Source: Typhlomys cinereus (Eukaryota > Chordata > Mammalia > Rodentia > Platacanthomyidae). From it: a stretch of 64,000 nt of DNA. A model generated the notes under the pieces. It saw only the letters and a list, made by a program, of their open reading frames with translations. It was not told the origin of the DNA and searched no databases. The stretch is taken from contig JALPQD010000304.1 in the NCBI GenBank assembly GCA_023101885.1, positions 1-64,000 on the forward strand, written 5' to 3'. Shown here piece by piece: positions 12,246 through 23,377 of this stretch. Every line of letters begins with the position of its first letter. Within the stretch, counting starts at the first letter, position 1. The position numbers and the translations under genes are program-made.

Positions 12246-13318
12246 TTATACTTCCCTTCTGTCCTCCTGGATACGCTTGTTCTTTTCTTCAAGTTTGAGT
12301 ATCATTTCTAGGATTTTTTGAAGGCCTGGTTTGGTAGACATGTATCCCTTCAAGTTGTCTTTGTGCTGGAAAACTTTTCTTTCTCCCTCAATCATGACAG
12401 ATAGTTTTGCCGGGTATATCAGTCTGGGTTGGCATTTTTGCTCATTTAATACTTGAAGTATGTCTCTCCAAGCTCTTCTTGCTTTTACTGTTTCCATTGA
12501 GTAGTCATTTGTTATTCTAATAGGTTTACCTTTAAAAGTGAGTTGCTTTTTTTCTCTTGAAGCTCTCAGCATCTTTTCTTTGTCTTGAATGTGGAGTGTT
12601 TTGACTATTATTTGCCGTGGCGATTTTCTATTTTTGTCATATCTGTTTGGAGTGTGAAATGCCTCTTGTATTTGGATAGGCCTCTCATTCTTTAGTTGTG
12701 GGAAGTTTTCACTTATGATGAATTGAAATATTTCCTCCAGTGTGATATTTTGGGATTCTTGTTCTGGTATTCCGTGAATGCGCATGTTAGGCTTCTTGAG
12801 GGTGTCCCATATCTCTTGAGTATTTCTCTTGAGTATCTTTTTGGCTTTAACAACCTCTTCCATTGAGCTGGTTAATACTCCCACTTTGTCTTCAAGGTCT
12901 GAAATTCTATTTTCTGCTTCGTTAATTCTGCTGATAAGACTCTCTGTTGAGTTCTGGGCTGAAGATAACTTGTCTTTTAGTTCAGTTTTAAACTCTGCTT
13001 GAGTCTGTTTTAACTGCTCTATGCTTATTTTTGCTTCTTGAACTGTTTTTCTCAACTCCGCCAAGTGTCTGTTGTGTTCCTCTTCAAAGTGGTCAATGCG
13101 GCTGTTTAACTCCTCCAGATTTCCTCTTTCATAATATTGATCATGGTAATGATCATGTTTTGAAAGTCGTTATCTTGGGTCAGGCTCTCTTGGCTATTTT
13201 CCGTAGATTTGAGTCCGTGGTTGGAGTCTATCATTATGGCATTAATTCTTTCAGTGGGAGATTTGTTTTCTTGGGTTTTGTTTCTCATGGATTTGCACTT
13301 TGACTTGGACATTGTCAT
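12246..13318 (-). pseudogene. L1 ORF1 (RNA-binding coiled-coil protein), one frameshift
   Basis: ORF1p is the trimeric nucleic-acid chaperone of the L1 RNP. The reading starts at 13318 (MTMSKSKCKSM) and runs 70 codons. It shifts frame near 13115 in the NLEELNSRIDHFEEEH region, then continues in the ORF at 13064-12246: a heptad coiled coil (SRINEAENRISDLEDKVG), the RRM-like core (NMRIHGIPEQESQ), and the C-terminal domain (SPRQIIVKTLHIQDKEKML..RAWRDILQVLNEQ) ending in RIQEDRREV. Total length is about 355 residues, normal for ORF1p. A single indel in the coiled coil is the only clear break. Confidence 0.9.
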
Positions 13319-13525
13319 TTTATTTCTTAAGACCTTCTTTCAATTTCTGTGTGTTTTTGACTGAACTGAATTAGTTGGCCTGGAGCAGTGCTTGCTCTGA
13401 CTGGCTGGAGGGAGGAGCTGGGACTAGTGGATTACCTGGAGCTTGGGGGTGAGCAGGGGGTGCTTACCTAGGGCGCCATGTGTCCTGGCTGGACTGTGAG
13501 TGTCCTGGGCGGGTAGGGAAAGAGT
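13319..13525 (-). promoter_or_regulatory. Short L1 5' UTR
   Basis: About 207 bp lie between the ORF1 start and the TSD. They are GC-rich toward the 5' end, and a minus-strand ATGGCGCC near 13477 resembles a YY1 core. L1 5' UTRs carry the internal promoter. This one is short for a complete 5' UTR, so the element may be slightly 5'-truncated. Confidence 0.5.
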
Positions 13526-13540
13526 TTGTGTGCTTTTCTT
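13526..13540 (+). repeat. Right TSD of the 11.2 kb L1 array
   Basis: TTGTGTGCTTTTCTT, identical to 2300-2314, immediately follows the 5' end of L1 copy 2. Confidence 0.85.
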
Positions 13541-13562
13541 AATGTAGAAAATAAAATGTTGA

Positions 13563-13850
13563 TCATATTCTTCCAAAGTTTTTTTAATTACATTTTTTGC
13601 CTAATCATATAACCTCAATAGTACTCCCTTTCTTCTCCCTTCCCCCTCCCATCTTCCATTGTCCCCCATTGGACTCTCCCCCCCCCAACCTTCCTCCTCC
13701 TTTTCCTTCTCTCATCCTTTCTTGGTTCTTCTTGCTTTCTCCCTCTCTTCCTCCAGAGCATCTGTTTATGTGGGCACTGAATTTCCCTCTGAGTCATCTA
13801 CACTAGTGAAGATTCAGGACTCGGTGGGGCCCCTTCTTCGGCTGCCTGCT
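13563..13850 (-). mobile_element. Old L1 3' end
   Basis: The sequence has a poly-T, then CCTAATCATATAACCTCAATAG, a long C-rich tract, and CATCTGTTTATGTGGGCACTG..CCTCTGAGTCATC. It is a diverged version of the L1 3' UTR in opposite sense, closest to the copy at 60.5 kb. Confidence 0.7.
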
Positions 13851-14597
13851 AGTTTAACAAGTAAAAGCTCAAAATGGAATTTCAATCGTGGTTTGAACTG
13901 TACAAAAAAAAAATATTGGGTCGTCTGAATGAAAGAAATATTCAGATTGTAGAAAGAGTGGTGAGGATGGTTTTCTGGATTTCTTCCTTTCCTATGACAG
14001 TGACTATAGCATTAAGGACAACTCAATGAAGGAAACGCTCTCTTCAAAACAGTAGGTCCTTCAGAGGAAAAGAATCCTGTTTATGCAGAGGACATGGGTC
14101 ACACAGCAGATGTTCTGGGCTCCCCTTGGACCAAGGCTCAAGCATGGAAGTGGCATCATTTCCATTCTATCAAAGGCTGGAAGGTAGCATTGTATCTTGG
14201 GTTGCATATTGACAGATGTTAAGTCCCAACCAGAGCATCATTCCTATATGATGAGATGGGAGCCCTCCCCAGCTCTCAAACACCAGTGCTGTCTCCTCAG
14301 CAGGTATCCTTCCTCTTAGGATCCTGGCAGACAGAGAGAGACAGTGACTTTCTCTTACCCAGGAAGCACCTTTAACCAGTCAAAACCTTCTTGGGATGAA
14401 TCCTACTGGCCATGGCAATATACTTCTTGATCCTTACTGCATTTTGAGCTAAGATCACTCTCTCTATACAGAGATATGTGGCCTTGACTCCATTTGTGGC
14501 AAAGAATAGTCAAAGGTCTGTTTCCTTTTCCAAATACATTGTAGGAGAGACTTTATGTATTTCCACAGACATCTCTGGATTTTGGGTTCTTTAAATA
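13851..14597. other. Unique DNA
   Basis: No gene, SINE or long simple repeat is recognised in this interval. Confidence 0.5.
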
Positions 14598-14790
14598 CAA
14601 ATAATAGGAGTTCAAGATTGTAGTTCAGTTGGTAGTGCGTGTGCCTAGCATGTACAAAGCTTTAGATTAATCCCCAGCACCTATAAGTCAGGTGTAATGG
14701 TACAGGCCTGTGATTTCAGCATTTGGGAGGCTGAGATAGGAGGATCAATCTTGCCTAAACTACATAGTGAGACTGTGATAGTTAATTCTG
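14598..14790 (+). mobile_element. ID-B1 fusion SINE (B4/RSINE type)
   Basis: An ID-like head (TAGTTCAGTTGGTAGTGCG, TGCCTAGCATGTACAAAGC, CCCCAGCACC) is fused to a B1 body (GGTGTAATGGTACAGGCCTG, TTTGGGAGGCTGAGATAGGA). This arrangement is typical of rodent B4/RSINE1 elements. Confidence 0.75.
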
Positions 14791-15252
14791 AGTGTCAATT
14801 TGATCACAATTTGATTAACTAAGATCAACCCAGACGCCTGAAGAGATCATCCAGATCAATACATTTGCAATACAAGACCATCCCTAGATCCAATTGAAAC
14901 GTCCCTAGATCTCATTGGAACCTTCCAGTAGCAGACCAGATAAAAGGAACCATAGCACAGGAAACCAGGAAGAGGAGAGACTCTCTGAAGGTGTACTCTT
15001 CCCTCCTGCCTCCTGGTTTCTTTGCTTCTTTGACCCTCCAGCTCTCCAATCCTCCAAGTCTTCAATGTGACTGAAGACTCTCCAGGAATCCTCCAGCCTT
15101 CAGCCATCACTCACTGACCTACTGGACTGAGCAGCTACTGGCAGCCATCGTTGGACTACCTTGGCCATATCTTGTAAAAAACTCAATAACTTCCCTTTTT
15201 ATACATTCATTCTGTTGATTCTGTGACTCTAGAGAACCCTGAATAATACAGC
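14768..15252 (+). mobile_element. MER-type DNA transposon fossil
   Basis: It begins GTGATAGTTAATTCTGAGTG and ends CTCTAGAGAACCCTGAATAA followed by TACAG. These are the paired ends of a common mammalian non-autonomous DNA transposon. There is no coding capacity. The start overlaps the tail of the neighbouring ID-B1 SINE by a few bases of uncertain boundary. Confidence 0.6.
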
Positions 15253-15349
15253 GATCTTGTCTCAAATAGCATAAAATAGGGAGTTGAGTAGATGGATCCA
15301 TAGATAGATGACTGATGATAGATAAGAGAGATAGATGATAGCTAGATGG

Positions 15350-15353
15350 ATGA

Positions 15354-15403
<50 letters not shown>

Positions 15404-15445
15404 GGATGGACGGACGGACAGACAGACGGACAGACAGATAGTCAG
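15350..15445 (+). repeat. (GATA)n with GACA/GGAC variants
   Basis: A GATA tetranucleotide run at about 15354-15404 grades into GGAC/GACA variants up to about 15440. Confidence 0.9.
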
Positions 15446-16387
15446 ATGGACAGGTAATGGATAAATACATAAGTATAGATAAGTAATAGATATTGAATAA
15501 TAACCAACATGTTTAGTTGTGTACCTTATATCAAAGCCATGCTAGGCAATTCCAAACCTGGTCATGTTAAATCTTTCCCTTCATGTCTATTGAGCTCCTA
15601 CACAATTGCCAATATCTAGTCTCCAAGACAGGGAGAAGATACTTCTCCTCACTGTGCAGATAAGGGAAGAAGAACTTAGATGACAAAATATACCCGAGGT
15701 TTCATAAAACCCAAGATGGGAGGTCAGGCCTATGCCCCAGAGCTTTACTCTTAGTTCTTGTGCTGCACTGACTGAAGCAAAATACAGATCCAATCTGAAA
15801 TAAGAGTTGATGTGTGGGGGCAGTAGGGAATGGCTAGGCTGAAGCTTTCTTTATGAGTTGCCAGTTTTAATTTCCAGATTCTCCACATCTGCAGTATTTT
15901 ACATGCTGACTTTCTTTGAAGAGGGAACTCTGGGCCCCTGAATTAATCTGTCTCATATTCAAGGGAACAGGCATTATGATTGGCCAGGTCCAGCCTAGAG
16001 ACATGCAGGTGAGAGTGGATTCCCTTATCAGTATGAGAAAGACTGATCTGGATAGCTCAAAGCCAGGACTGCCCAAAGCTGCTTTTCTCATCAGTCGCAG
16101 ATTGTCCATGAACACACCAACTTGTTATTTCCTGGCAGAAGAAAGTTATTCCCAACCGCATGGAATTGCTCACCTCAGAGAACTTGAATGTCTAAATAAA
16201 ACCGGCCATCTCCATCAAACAGGCTAAGCCTCCCTGTGCCCTATATTGAATACCAACAAGGCTAAACCAAGAGGAGGGAGAGCGAGCAATCCCCTGCCCC
16301 CCCTCTGAATCAGAACATTGCTCACCAGCCATGACTAGGTATCAATATGCATGACCAGGACCAACTCAGCTGGATTATTGCAACAAG
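15446..16387. other. Unique or unidentified DNA
   Basis: I see no supported gene or repeat between the GATA tract and the L1 at 16.4 kb. Short ORFs show no recognisable domains. Confidence 0.45.
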
Positions 16388-16398
16388 AAGCCTTCTGA

Positions 16399-16920
16399 AG
16401 CTCAGGGAAATTTGCAGAAGAGGGGGCGGTAAGATTGTAAGAGCCTAAAGATGGGGAGGAGCAACGATAAGCAAGATACTACACACAAGTTAGGGCCGAA
16501 GCAATCGTAATAGGCCTTTGCATGACCTGCGCAATAACCAACACATTATTGACCCCTCAAAGTCTAGCATGGACTAAGGCACTAGGATGCTTAGAAGCTA
16601 GGGATTAACGGCCACGATAGTGTTCCTATACTTAAGGGGAACACAAGAAAGAGTTCTAGGAAATGCCACTGAGTCCTTACACCTCATCAGAGAGGAGGGC
16701 CCAGAGGAAAGTTTGACATACACATTAAAGGATGCTCCATGGATGGGGAAAGGAGGCACTGGGAGATGGGGGGGAAGGAAGGGGAAAAGGGGGGAGGGAG
16801 TAAGGGGGTCCAGCAAGGGGTGGAGGGAGGGAGGGGTACCTGTTAAGTTTGTATGAGCGGAAATAAAAAAAATTTTAAAAAGTCCATTCCATCCTCAATA
16901 AAAAAAAAAAAAAAAAAAAA
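16399..16920 (+). mobile_element. 5'-truncated L1 (3' UTR only)
   Basis: The body runs from AGCTCAGGGAAATTTGCAGA through the polypurine tract to GTTTGTATGAGCGGAAAT and an A tail ending at 16920. AAGCCTTCTGA flanks it on both sides (16388-16398 and 16921-16931). The 5' junction shares microhomology with the L1 sequence CTGAAGCTCAGGG. Confidence 0.85.
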
Positions 16921-17074
16921 AAGCCTTCTGAGCCTCAAGGGTGAAGCCACACTCTGCCTGCAGGCCTTCTGGAGTCACAGGCCACAAGCGCCCCTCTCAC
17001 AGCCGTTGGGGTCACCTTCTAATGGGTGAACGGAGTAGGAAACACAGGCCAGACGCTGGCTTAGAAGCTTTCTC

Positions 17075-17175
17075 TCCACTTACTGCCTCCCTTAATATTC
17101 ACAACAGCACTGCAATGCAAATGTCCTCACGGCCAGCATCCCCATGGCACAGGTGAGAAGGCGAAGGCTAAGTGA
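17075..17175 (-). mobile_element. MIR-like fragment
   Basis: TTAATATTCACAACAGCACT and CCCCATGGCACAGGTGAGAA match the reverse complement of the MIR core pattern (gatgaggaaactg / ttgttgtgaggatt). The fragment is old and short. Confidence 0.5.
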
Positions 17176-18119
17176 AGCTACGCTGCAGAGGCTGTTTGTT
17201 CTCTTCTCTGAGGCCATTTATGACCCTTGGAAACTGACTGGGGTGACTGCATCGCAGATCCTGAACTCTGTGGTTCCAGCTCTGGGGGATGGGTGCTGGT
17301 TTGAGGTGCACAGTCAGAAAAGAGATGTGGGTGCTTATCCCTCCTCGCCCAGCGATGACAGCGGCTGTGTCCTCCATTCCCACCAGGACTGCAGTTCCAG
17401 TGGCCAGCAGTCAAGGCCACAGCTCTCCCTGGACTCGGGTACTGGTTCCTGCTCCCGTCTCTCTTGGCACAAAAGGTGGTGGTGGATCTCCTGCCATTAG
17501 GCTCTGGGAACTGCACCATCCCACGGTGGGTACTTTTACCTCTCTACACCGCAGAAAACCATCCCAGTTAAAATTCTTCGAGTGCTCATTATTTACTACT
17601 ACCACCAGGACCCTAGCTGAGTCTGAATCTAAATGCCTCGCCTCAGTTATTATAGCTAATACATAAAGCTGGGGTAAGAGTCAGCAGAATCACTAATCGG
17701 TGTGTGCATTTACAATGAGTTTCTATATCACATAATCTATTTGGGATGTCATGTAACAAATAAGGCCACTAATGAGGAAGGAAATGAGGCAAGTTCCTAA
17801 TCAACACTCAAGCCTGAGCCTTCTTTTCTCTCTAGACAGTCCCCTATTCACAGAATGGTCAGACCACTATGAAAAAGACCTACCCAGAGACCCAGGAACA
17901 TATTTGATGAGAGGCTTTTGCTAAACTTGTTAACTTCTTTCTCACCTGTTAGCCAAAGGCTGGCTGAACACACCAGCCCTAGAAGAGATCTAGTAAGATC
18001 ACTGCACACTGCCCGCCCTGCCCCCTGCCCCTGGTCCCTGCTCCTGACTCCACACAGTATCATAGTTACTCTCATAGCTGCTGCTAAATTCCCAGCCAAC
18101 TGGTCATGGGAACAAGGGA
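17176..18119. other. Unique DNA, moderately GC-rich
   Basis: Several overlapping ORFs of 60-125 codons occur on both strands at 17.14-17.67 kb. They reflect local GC content. None has recognisable domains or convincing splice sites. Confidence 0.4.
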
Positions 18120-18480
18120 TTTTATTCTAGCTTATTGTCTGTTCCATATCCAGCCTGACAGAAGAGCATATACCAACACCAAGAACCAAGGGAACTGACC
18201 ACGCTATATCCACATATCCACGGGACCACTAAGAGAGGGACAGTCCTTACTTGCCTGACCAGTATGTCTGGCCAAGTATACCAAAGAATGCCAACTTCCT
18301 TAATTTTTATCTTATTCACCTTCCCAGGGACTAGTCTCACCCACATAGCCTGAGCCTTTCCCATCAATTAGACAATCTCTTCTAGTTTTGCTCAGGCTTA
18401 ACTCAACTGCTAATTCTTTACAACTCTGCCCAAAACTCCAACTTTCAATTGTCAAGGTGGCACCTTTATCTAACTATGAG
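18120..18480 (+). mobile_element. URR1-like DNA transposon fossil
   Basis: The order of motifs matches the element at 22.19-22.63 kb: TAGCTT..GTCTGTTCC, GGGACTAGTCTCACCCACAT, CCCATCAATTAGACAATCTC, CCAACTTTCAATTGTCAAGG, CTTTATCTAACTATG. The two are copies of one rodent family. Confidence 0.5.
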
Positions 18481-18657
18481 ACCCTGAAAGGGTCCAAACT
18501 TCTTCTTAGACAAATTGGAATCCTTCTCACTATCCCTGATCTCCCACTTGGAGTGAAATAACACCATGACTCAACTCTTCATCCCGCATCCCAGCTACAG
18601 CCCTGAGTCACACTGATCCAGAAAGAAATGTAGTCCTCTGTTTGATTTAAATTTTCT

Positions 18658-18713
18658 CTTTTTTAATATTTTATTTATTATTTATTTATTTATTTAGTGA
18701 GTGTGTGTGTGTA

Positions 18714-18745
<32 letters not shown>

Positions 18746-18937
18746 GGAGGGCAATGTGTGTCCCTGTGGAGGACCAAGGGTGTTTTCGGGAATCATCCTG
18801 AATTGTTTCTACCTCCTTTGTGCTTCAGTCCAAGATTTCCAAGTTGCACTTACCATTTCTTCCTGGGCATTTTTACATGGGACCTCAGGTTCTGCTTGCA
18901 AGGCAGAGGCTTAACCCCCGAGCCATATCTCCAACCC
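18658..18937 (-). mobile_element. tRNA-headed SINE with GT/GA tail
   Basis: The minus-strand head is the complement of CCCCGAGCCATATCTCCAAC and the body matches the copy at 50.9 kb. A 16-bp TSD with two mismatches flanks it: TTGATTTAAATTTTCT (18642-18657) and TTGACTTAAACTTTCT (18938-18953). The tail contains TTTA, GT and GA repeats. Confidence 0.85.
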
Positions 18938-18951
18938 TTGACTTAAACTTT

Positions 18952-18954
<3 letters not shown>

Positions 18955-19017
<63 letters not shown>
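18955..19017 (+). repeat. (GT)n microsatellite
   Basis: About 31 uninterrupted GT units follow the SINE at 18.7-18.9 kb. Confidence 0.95.
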
Positions 19018-19018
<1 letters not shown>

Positions 19019-19594
19019 AGTAGACTTCAGGGAAGGGGAAATGAGATTTTCACTGAGACAACACAAAAAACTTCAACTTTAAGATCCCTCAGACCTTTGG
19101 ACACTCTGGCACCATGATTTGTCTCTGGATCTTTCTCCCTATACAAACTCCAACTTCCGTCCACTGTCCTGTCCTCTCTCCACTTCCCCTCATCTTCAAA
19201 AATGAAAAACAGCGTTGCTCCTTGCTCTCCTGGGGGAGAGTTTAGTTTCCCTGTTGTGTGGGTTTGTGTGTCTTCTTCAACACAGACCAGCTTATCTGCC
19301 CGTGTATTTCATTTCATGATTATCCCTCCCCAAGAGAAGCTCTGGGAGCAGCTGCTAATCCAGTAGTCACCATGTCACACATGGAAGTAGGTGGTCATTT
19401 CCAGAATTTGGAAGTCATTCTTCCTATGCTGGGAAGACTAGACAGACATCTGGGGAGGGGGTAGAGTGGGAAATGTTTATTATTTGATTGACTGCAGAGA
19501 TGAGGGAGCACCCAAAAGTGCAGATACCATACAGCCTGATAGAGGACAAAGAGCGGAGGCATTCAGCCTTTAAGATCTGTGTTGGGACCTTTCT

Positions 19595-19978
19595 TTTTTT
19601 CTTCTTTTTTTTTTCATCTTCATGTGTATGGGGGTGTGTGTGTTTATGAAGGCTCTTATATGTGAGGATGCACATGTGTGGGGAGGTTGCCTATGCACAT
19701 GTGTACACATGCCTGTTGGTAGTCCAAGGTTGACCTTGGGAATTATCTTCAATTGCACTTCCGCCTGATTGTTTTTGAGACAGGATCTCTAAACAACCTC
19801 AGGACTCACTGATAAGAATAGTCTGGCTTGCTCTGTTGAGTCCCAATCTGTCTAACAAGGCTAGTATTACAGCCACCACACCCACCCAGCATTTGACATA
19901 GGATCTGGAGATTCAATTCTCCGATCCTTTTGCTTGAACGACAAGTTCTTTAACCACTGAGCCATCTCTCCAGCCCTG
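19595..19978 (-). mobile_element. B3-like SINE
   Basis: The minus-strand head is the complement of CCACTGAGCCATCTCTCCAG. The body contains TTTTTGAGACAGGATCTCTA and TAGTATTACAGCCACCACAC, the composite seen in long B2/B3 elements of rodents. Confidence 0.75.
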
Positions 19979-20049
19979 GCCCTTTCTTCCCACTAGTCAT
20001 GGACTTGAGCTAACGATATCAGTTTCCTAGCTTTCATTTCAACATCTGA

Positions 20050-20250
20050 AAAATCAAAGTTTTTCTCAAAGTGTGGTCCCCTGACTGGCAGCATGAGCAA
20101 CACCCAGGCACTTGTTAGAAATAGAGACTCTTGGGCTTTACTCAGACTTACTGAATGAGAAACCACAGCAGTGCGCGCTCTACCCTGTGTGCTTTAAGAA
20201 GCCCTTGGGTATCTCTGACGCATGCTCCGGTTTGAGACTTATTGTCTTTA
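20050..20250 (+). mobile_element. MER5A-like DNA transposon fossil
   Basis: TCTCAAAGTGTGGTCCCCTG, CACTTGTTAGAAATAGAGAC and CTTACTGAATGAGAAACC follow the MER5A (hAT-Charlie) pattern in order. Confidence 0.7.
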
Positions 20251-20924
20251 ATCAGCTTTCTACCATCTGCCCACCTCCCGAGACAGCAGGTGCAAATGCA
20301 GTTTCTAGGTCATGGATACCTAGCCCCGGATGCTCTTAGTACTTTAAAAGTACTGCTGCATGGCACCTATGCCACCCAATGCAAGTAGAACCTAAGCAGC
20401 AGGATTTGGATGGGTTAGTTCCATGAACTCCTCAGGTGAGTCCATTGTGTAACTAAGTACAGATCCATGAGACTGGCCCACAGGTAGCCATCTAAATAGG
20501 AATCACTGTCAGCTTGATGTAGTTTTCTTTCTAAGATTGTTGTGAAACAATTAGTGGGGAGATAAGCAGCCATTTTCATTTAACAGCATGGACTAATCGG
20601 AAACTGAGTGGGGAGCACTTCTAAGGCATGCTGCTTTCAGGGTGCAACACAAGAGGCTTTTTCTATGTACTAAGTTTAAAGAGAGCTGGAACAGTCCTAA
20701 GTCAGCTGAGTAAAGCCTGTGCTTGATATCCAGGGTGTCCTGATTAATGAATCTGGAGGAAAGACCAGGAAATTGAAATGAACTAGATTAAAACAAATAT
20801 CCATCAAAAAATCATGGAAAGGTGAGCGCCTCCTTCCCTCCGTTAGATCCATATCAAAAATTCCACAGCATCAGCTCCTGTGTGTCCCCTGTCAGCGAAA
20901 GCAAACTAAATACATGTTCTGTAT

Positions 20925-21275
20925 TGAATATGAAATATCTCCCATGAGCTCATATATTAAATACTTGGTGCTTAGAGGTGGGAGGAGGTGGTGGGAAACT
21001 TTCAGAGGTGGGACCCATTTGGAGCAAGTCAGTTACTGGTGAGATCCCTTTGAAAGGCACATATTGCCCTGGCCCCTTTTTGCCTGTCTCCTATCTTCCA
21101 TGAGGTAAAGAACCTGCCACACATTCCTGCCAGCAAGATGTTCTGTACAATACAGGTGGTCAAGCAACCGTGGACTGAAACCTTTGAAACCATGAACTAA
21201 CACAGATCTTGCTTTCCTTAAGTTGTTCATGTTGTATATTTTGTCACAGTGATGCAAAAGTCATTAATACAAAAT
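20925..21275 (+). mobile_element. DNA transposon fossil (MER type)
   Basis: GAATATGAAATATCTCCCAT..GGAGGTGGTGGG and the end TTTTGTCACAGTGATGCAAA..AATACA match the ends of other fossils in the window (22.99 and 1.59 kb). Confidence 0.5.
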
Positions 21276-21419
21276 GTGTTTGAGAATTCGCTTAAACTTT
21301 CCAATCTGGCTTCCTCCTCTCTGTCAATCACTGCTCTTTCCTCCCTCTTGAAGTATCTGTGAGATTTGGGCGAATGGTAACATCTGTTTGAGCTTTACCC
21401 TTCATGTACTAAGTCCTTA

Positions 21420-21600
21420 TGTAGAGATTAAAGCATCAGCATTGCCTGAACACGGGTCAGAATGCAGATTCTTGGGCCCTGCCAGGCCTATTAACTAAAA
21501 AATCCTGGAGTGGGGCTCGACAAAGTTTTTTTTTTCTTTTTCAACAGCCCTCCTAGTGATTTTACTATGCATTAGGTTCAAACACTAGTACTCTCAAATA
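21420..21600 (+). mobile_element. MER5A-like fragment
   Basis: CAGAATGCAGATTCTTGGGC and CTCCTAGTGATTTTACTATG are the MER5A pattern (hAT-Charlie). The copy is diverged. Confidence 0.55.
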
Positions 21601-21639
21601 TCCTCATGAAGTTGCTATTTCACAAACTTCTCTTTTTAA

Positions 21640-21905
21640 GAGTTTGACCTGCTGTTCCTCGGCCTGAAATGTTCTTCCCAAGGCCTCAGGACCTCACTGT
21701 GTAAGGTGGCACTTCCTAATGATCTTGACCCCCACTGTGTCTTTTCTTTATTGTGCTACCGACCATCTACTTCATTTAGTTGTTTTATTTTTTACTCTCT
21801 TTCCCCATAAATATAAGCTTATGAAGTAGAGGCTTTATCTCCTTGCTGTATCCCCCAGACCCTAGTAATGTGCCCAGAACTGTTCAGTAGAATTTTTTAT
21901 GGTGA
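21640..21905 (+). mobile_element. L2 3' end fragment
   Basis: CTGAAATGTTCTTCCC, CTAATGATCTTGACCCCCAC and GAAGTAGAGGCTTTATCTCC then CCCCAGACCCTAGTAATGTG are the ordered hallmarks of the mammalian L2 3' region. Confidence 0.7.
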
Positions 21906-22189
21906 TGAAAGGGTTCCAGATCCACACAGTCCAATACAGTAGCTGCTGGCCATATGCCATGCAGTTAAAATGAGGCTAGCATGACTAAGATACTAAGTTT
22001 TAAATTTTGATATAATTTTAATTCACTTAAACGTAAATAGCTATATGCGGCTACTTCTTACTGTACTGAACAGCACGTCTCTAGACACAAGTATATCAAC
22101 CAAATGAATCCCTTATCAAAAACATGAAAGGTAATGTTTAAAAAAAATCATCATTGATTGGAAAATAATACTTTCATTGATTCACTTAT

Positions 22190-22630
22190 CCAACTCCCTT
22201 GCCTGTTGTTGCAGTTTCTCTTCCTGTTGCTGATAAATATACAACCAAACAACTTAAGGAAATGGGGTTTCATTCTAATTTCAATTCCAGTTACAATTGA
22301 TGGTTTAGCTTGTCAGGAGACCCAAGTATATACCATCTTCCTTGATATTCCATCATCAGGAGCTAAGGGAACTAGCTACACCATAGGTACAGAAGTTGCT
22401 GAGAGAAGCAAACTTTCTCACTTGCCATTCTGCAAGTCTACCACAGTGTGACAAACTACTAGACCAGTTCTCCCAATTTACCTGCCCAGGGAACAGTCCC
22501 ACCCACCACGGACTGGATTTTCCCACATTAATTAGTTAATCTCCTCCAGGCTTACTTAGCACTTGCCATAACTACCAATTCCCAGAGCTCAGCCTCTAGT
22601 CACCAAGTTGATACCTGCATCTAACTAGCA
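22190..22630 (+). mobile_element. URR1-like DNA transposon fossil
   Basis: CAACTTAAGGAAATGGGGTT, GGAACAGTCCCACCCACC and CACATTAATTAGTTAATCTC then CACCAAGTTGATACCTG match a common rodent non-autonomous DNA transposon, also present at 18.12 kb. Confidence 0.55.
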
Positions 22631-22639
22631 TACCTGCTA

Positions 22640-22823
22640 TGATGGTTAATACTGATTATGAACTTGACAGAATCTAGAATTTTCTAGGAGACAAACCTAT
22701 GGTCATGTCTGTGAGGGAGTTTGTAGACTGAGTGAACTGAGGTGGGAAGATCCAGGGAAACTTATCATGGTCTGGGGTCCCAGACTGAATGAAAAGGAGA
22801 AAATTAACTGAGACCTCTCTCTC

Positions 22824-22884
<61 letters not shown>

Positions 22885-23000
22885 ATTATTGCTTTCCAAT
22901 CATGACGGACAGTATCCCCAAAGTGTGAGCTGCAATGAACCCCCTCTTTCCTTAAATTGTTTTTGTTAGTATTTTGTCACAGAAATAAAGTAATACACTG
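22640..23000 (+). mobile_element. DNA transposon fossil with internal CT tract
   Basis: It begins TGATGGTTAATACTGATTAT, ends TTTTGTCACAGAAATAAAGT then AATACAC, and is split by a CT microsatellite at 22817-22880. Confidence 0.55.
22817..22880 (+). repeat. (CT)n microsatellite
   Basis: About 32 CT units with a single GT interruption near the start. Confidence 0.95.
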
Positions 23001-23377
23001 ACTGAAACTTCAATTTCTTTACTCTAGGTGGAAACAGTCTTCTTCTTTTCAATAACTAGTCATAACTAGTGTTTTGCAGACTTTTTAGCTGGAAGATTGA
23101 AGGAAAATGTAGAAATGGAGCATGTTACTTGGCTTTGGAAATAAACTTGAGTCATTCCTTATATAGGAGGTTGGTGATGGAAAAATCAGAGGAGTGATCC
23201 ATGAACTCTTCCTACTTGTAGTGAATTCTTACAGCCCTGGCAACTCTACCTTTAAACTCTGGGACATCTAGGAGTGAAGGGAACCCAGTCTTCTCTTCGA
23301 GAGAAGAATAAGGCAAAAATGGATGAAAATAATACAACTGAACAACTTTGATTACAAGCCATCTCAGCAATAACTTA

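Larger units (their letters stand above)
7340..13525 (-). mobile_element. L1 copy 2: near full-length L1 of the tandem array
   Basis: Read on the minus strand this has a short 5' UTR (13525-13319, about 207 bp), ORF1 (13318-12246), ORF2 (12189-8368), a 3' UTR of about 1 kb with a G-rich polypurine tract (complement of about 7395-7490), and an A-rich end at 7340-7370. The 5' end abuts the right TSD at 13526. Its 3' end directly abuts copy 1, with no TSD of its own that I can see. The ORFs carry few breaks, so it is relatively young. The known L1 layout supports the call. Confidence 0.92.

Noticed and set aside
2315..13525. Active L1 in the tandem array
   Set aside because: ORF1 has a frameshift and ORF2 has several breaks in both bodies, so autonomous activity is not expected.
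18697..19020. Cys/Val-repeat ORFs
   Set aside because: They translate GT and GA tracts in and next to a SINE.
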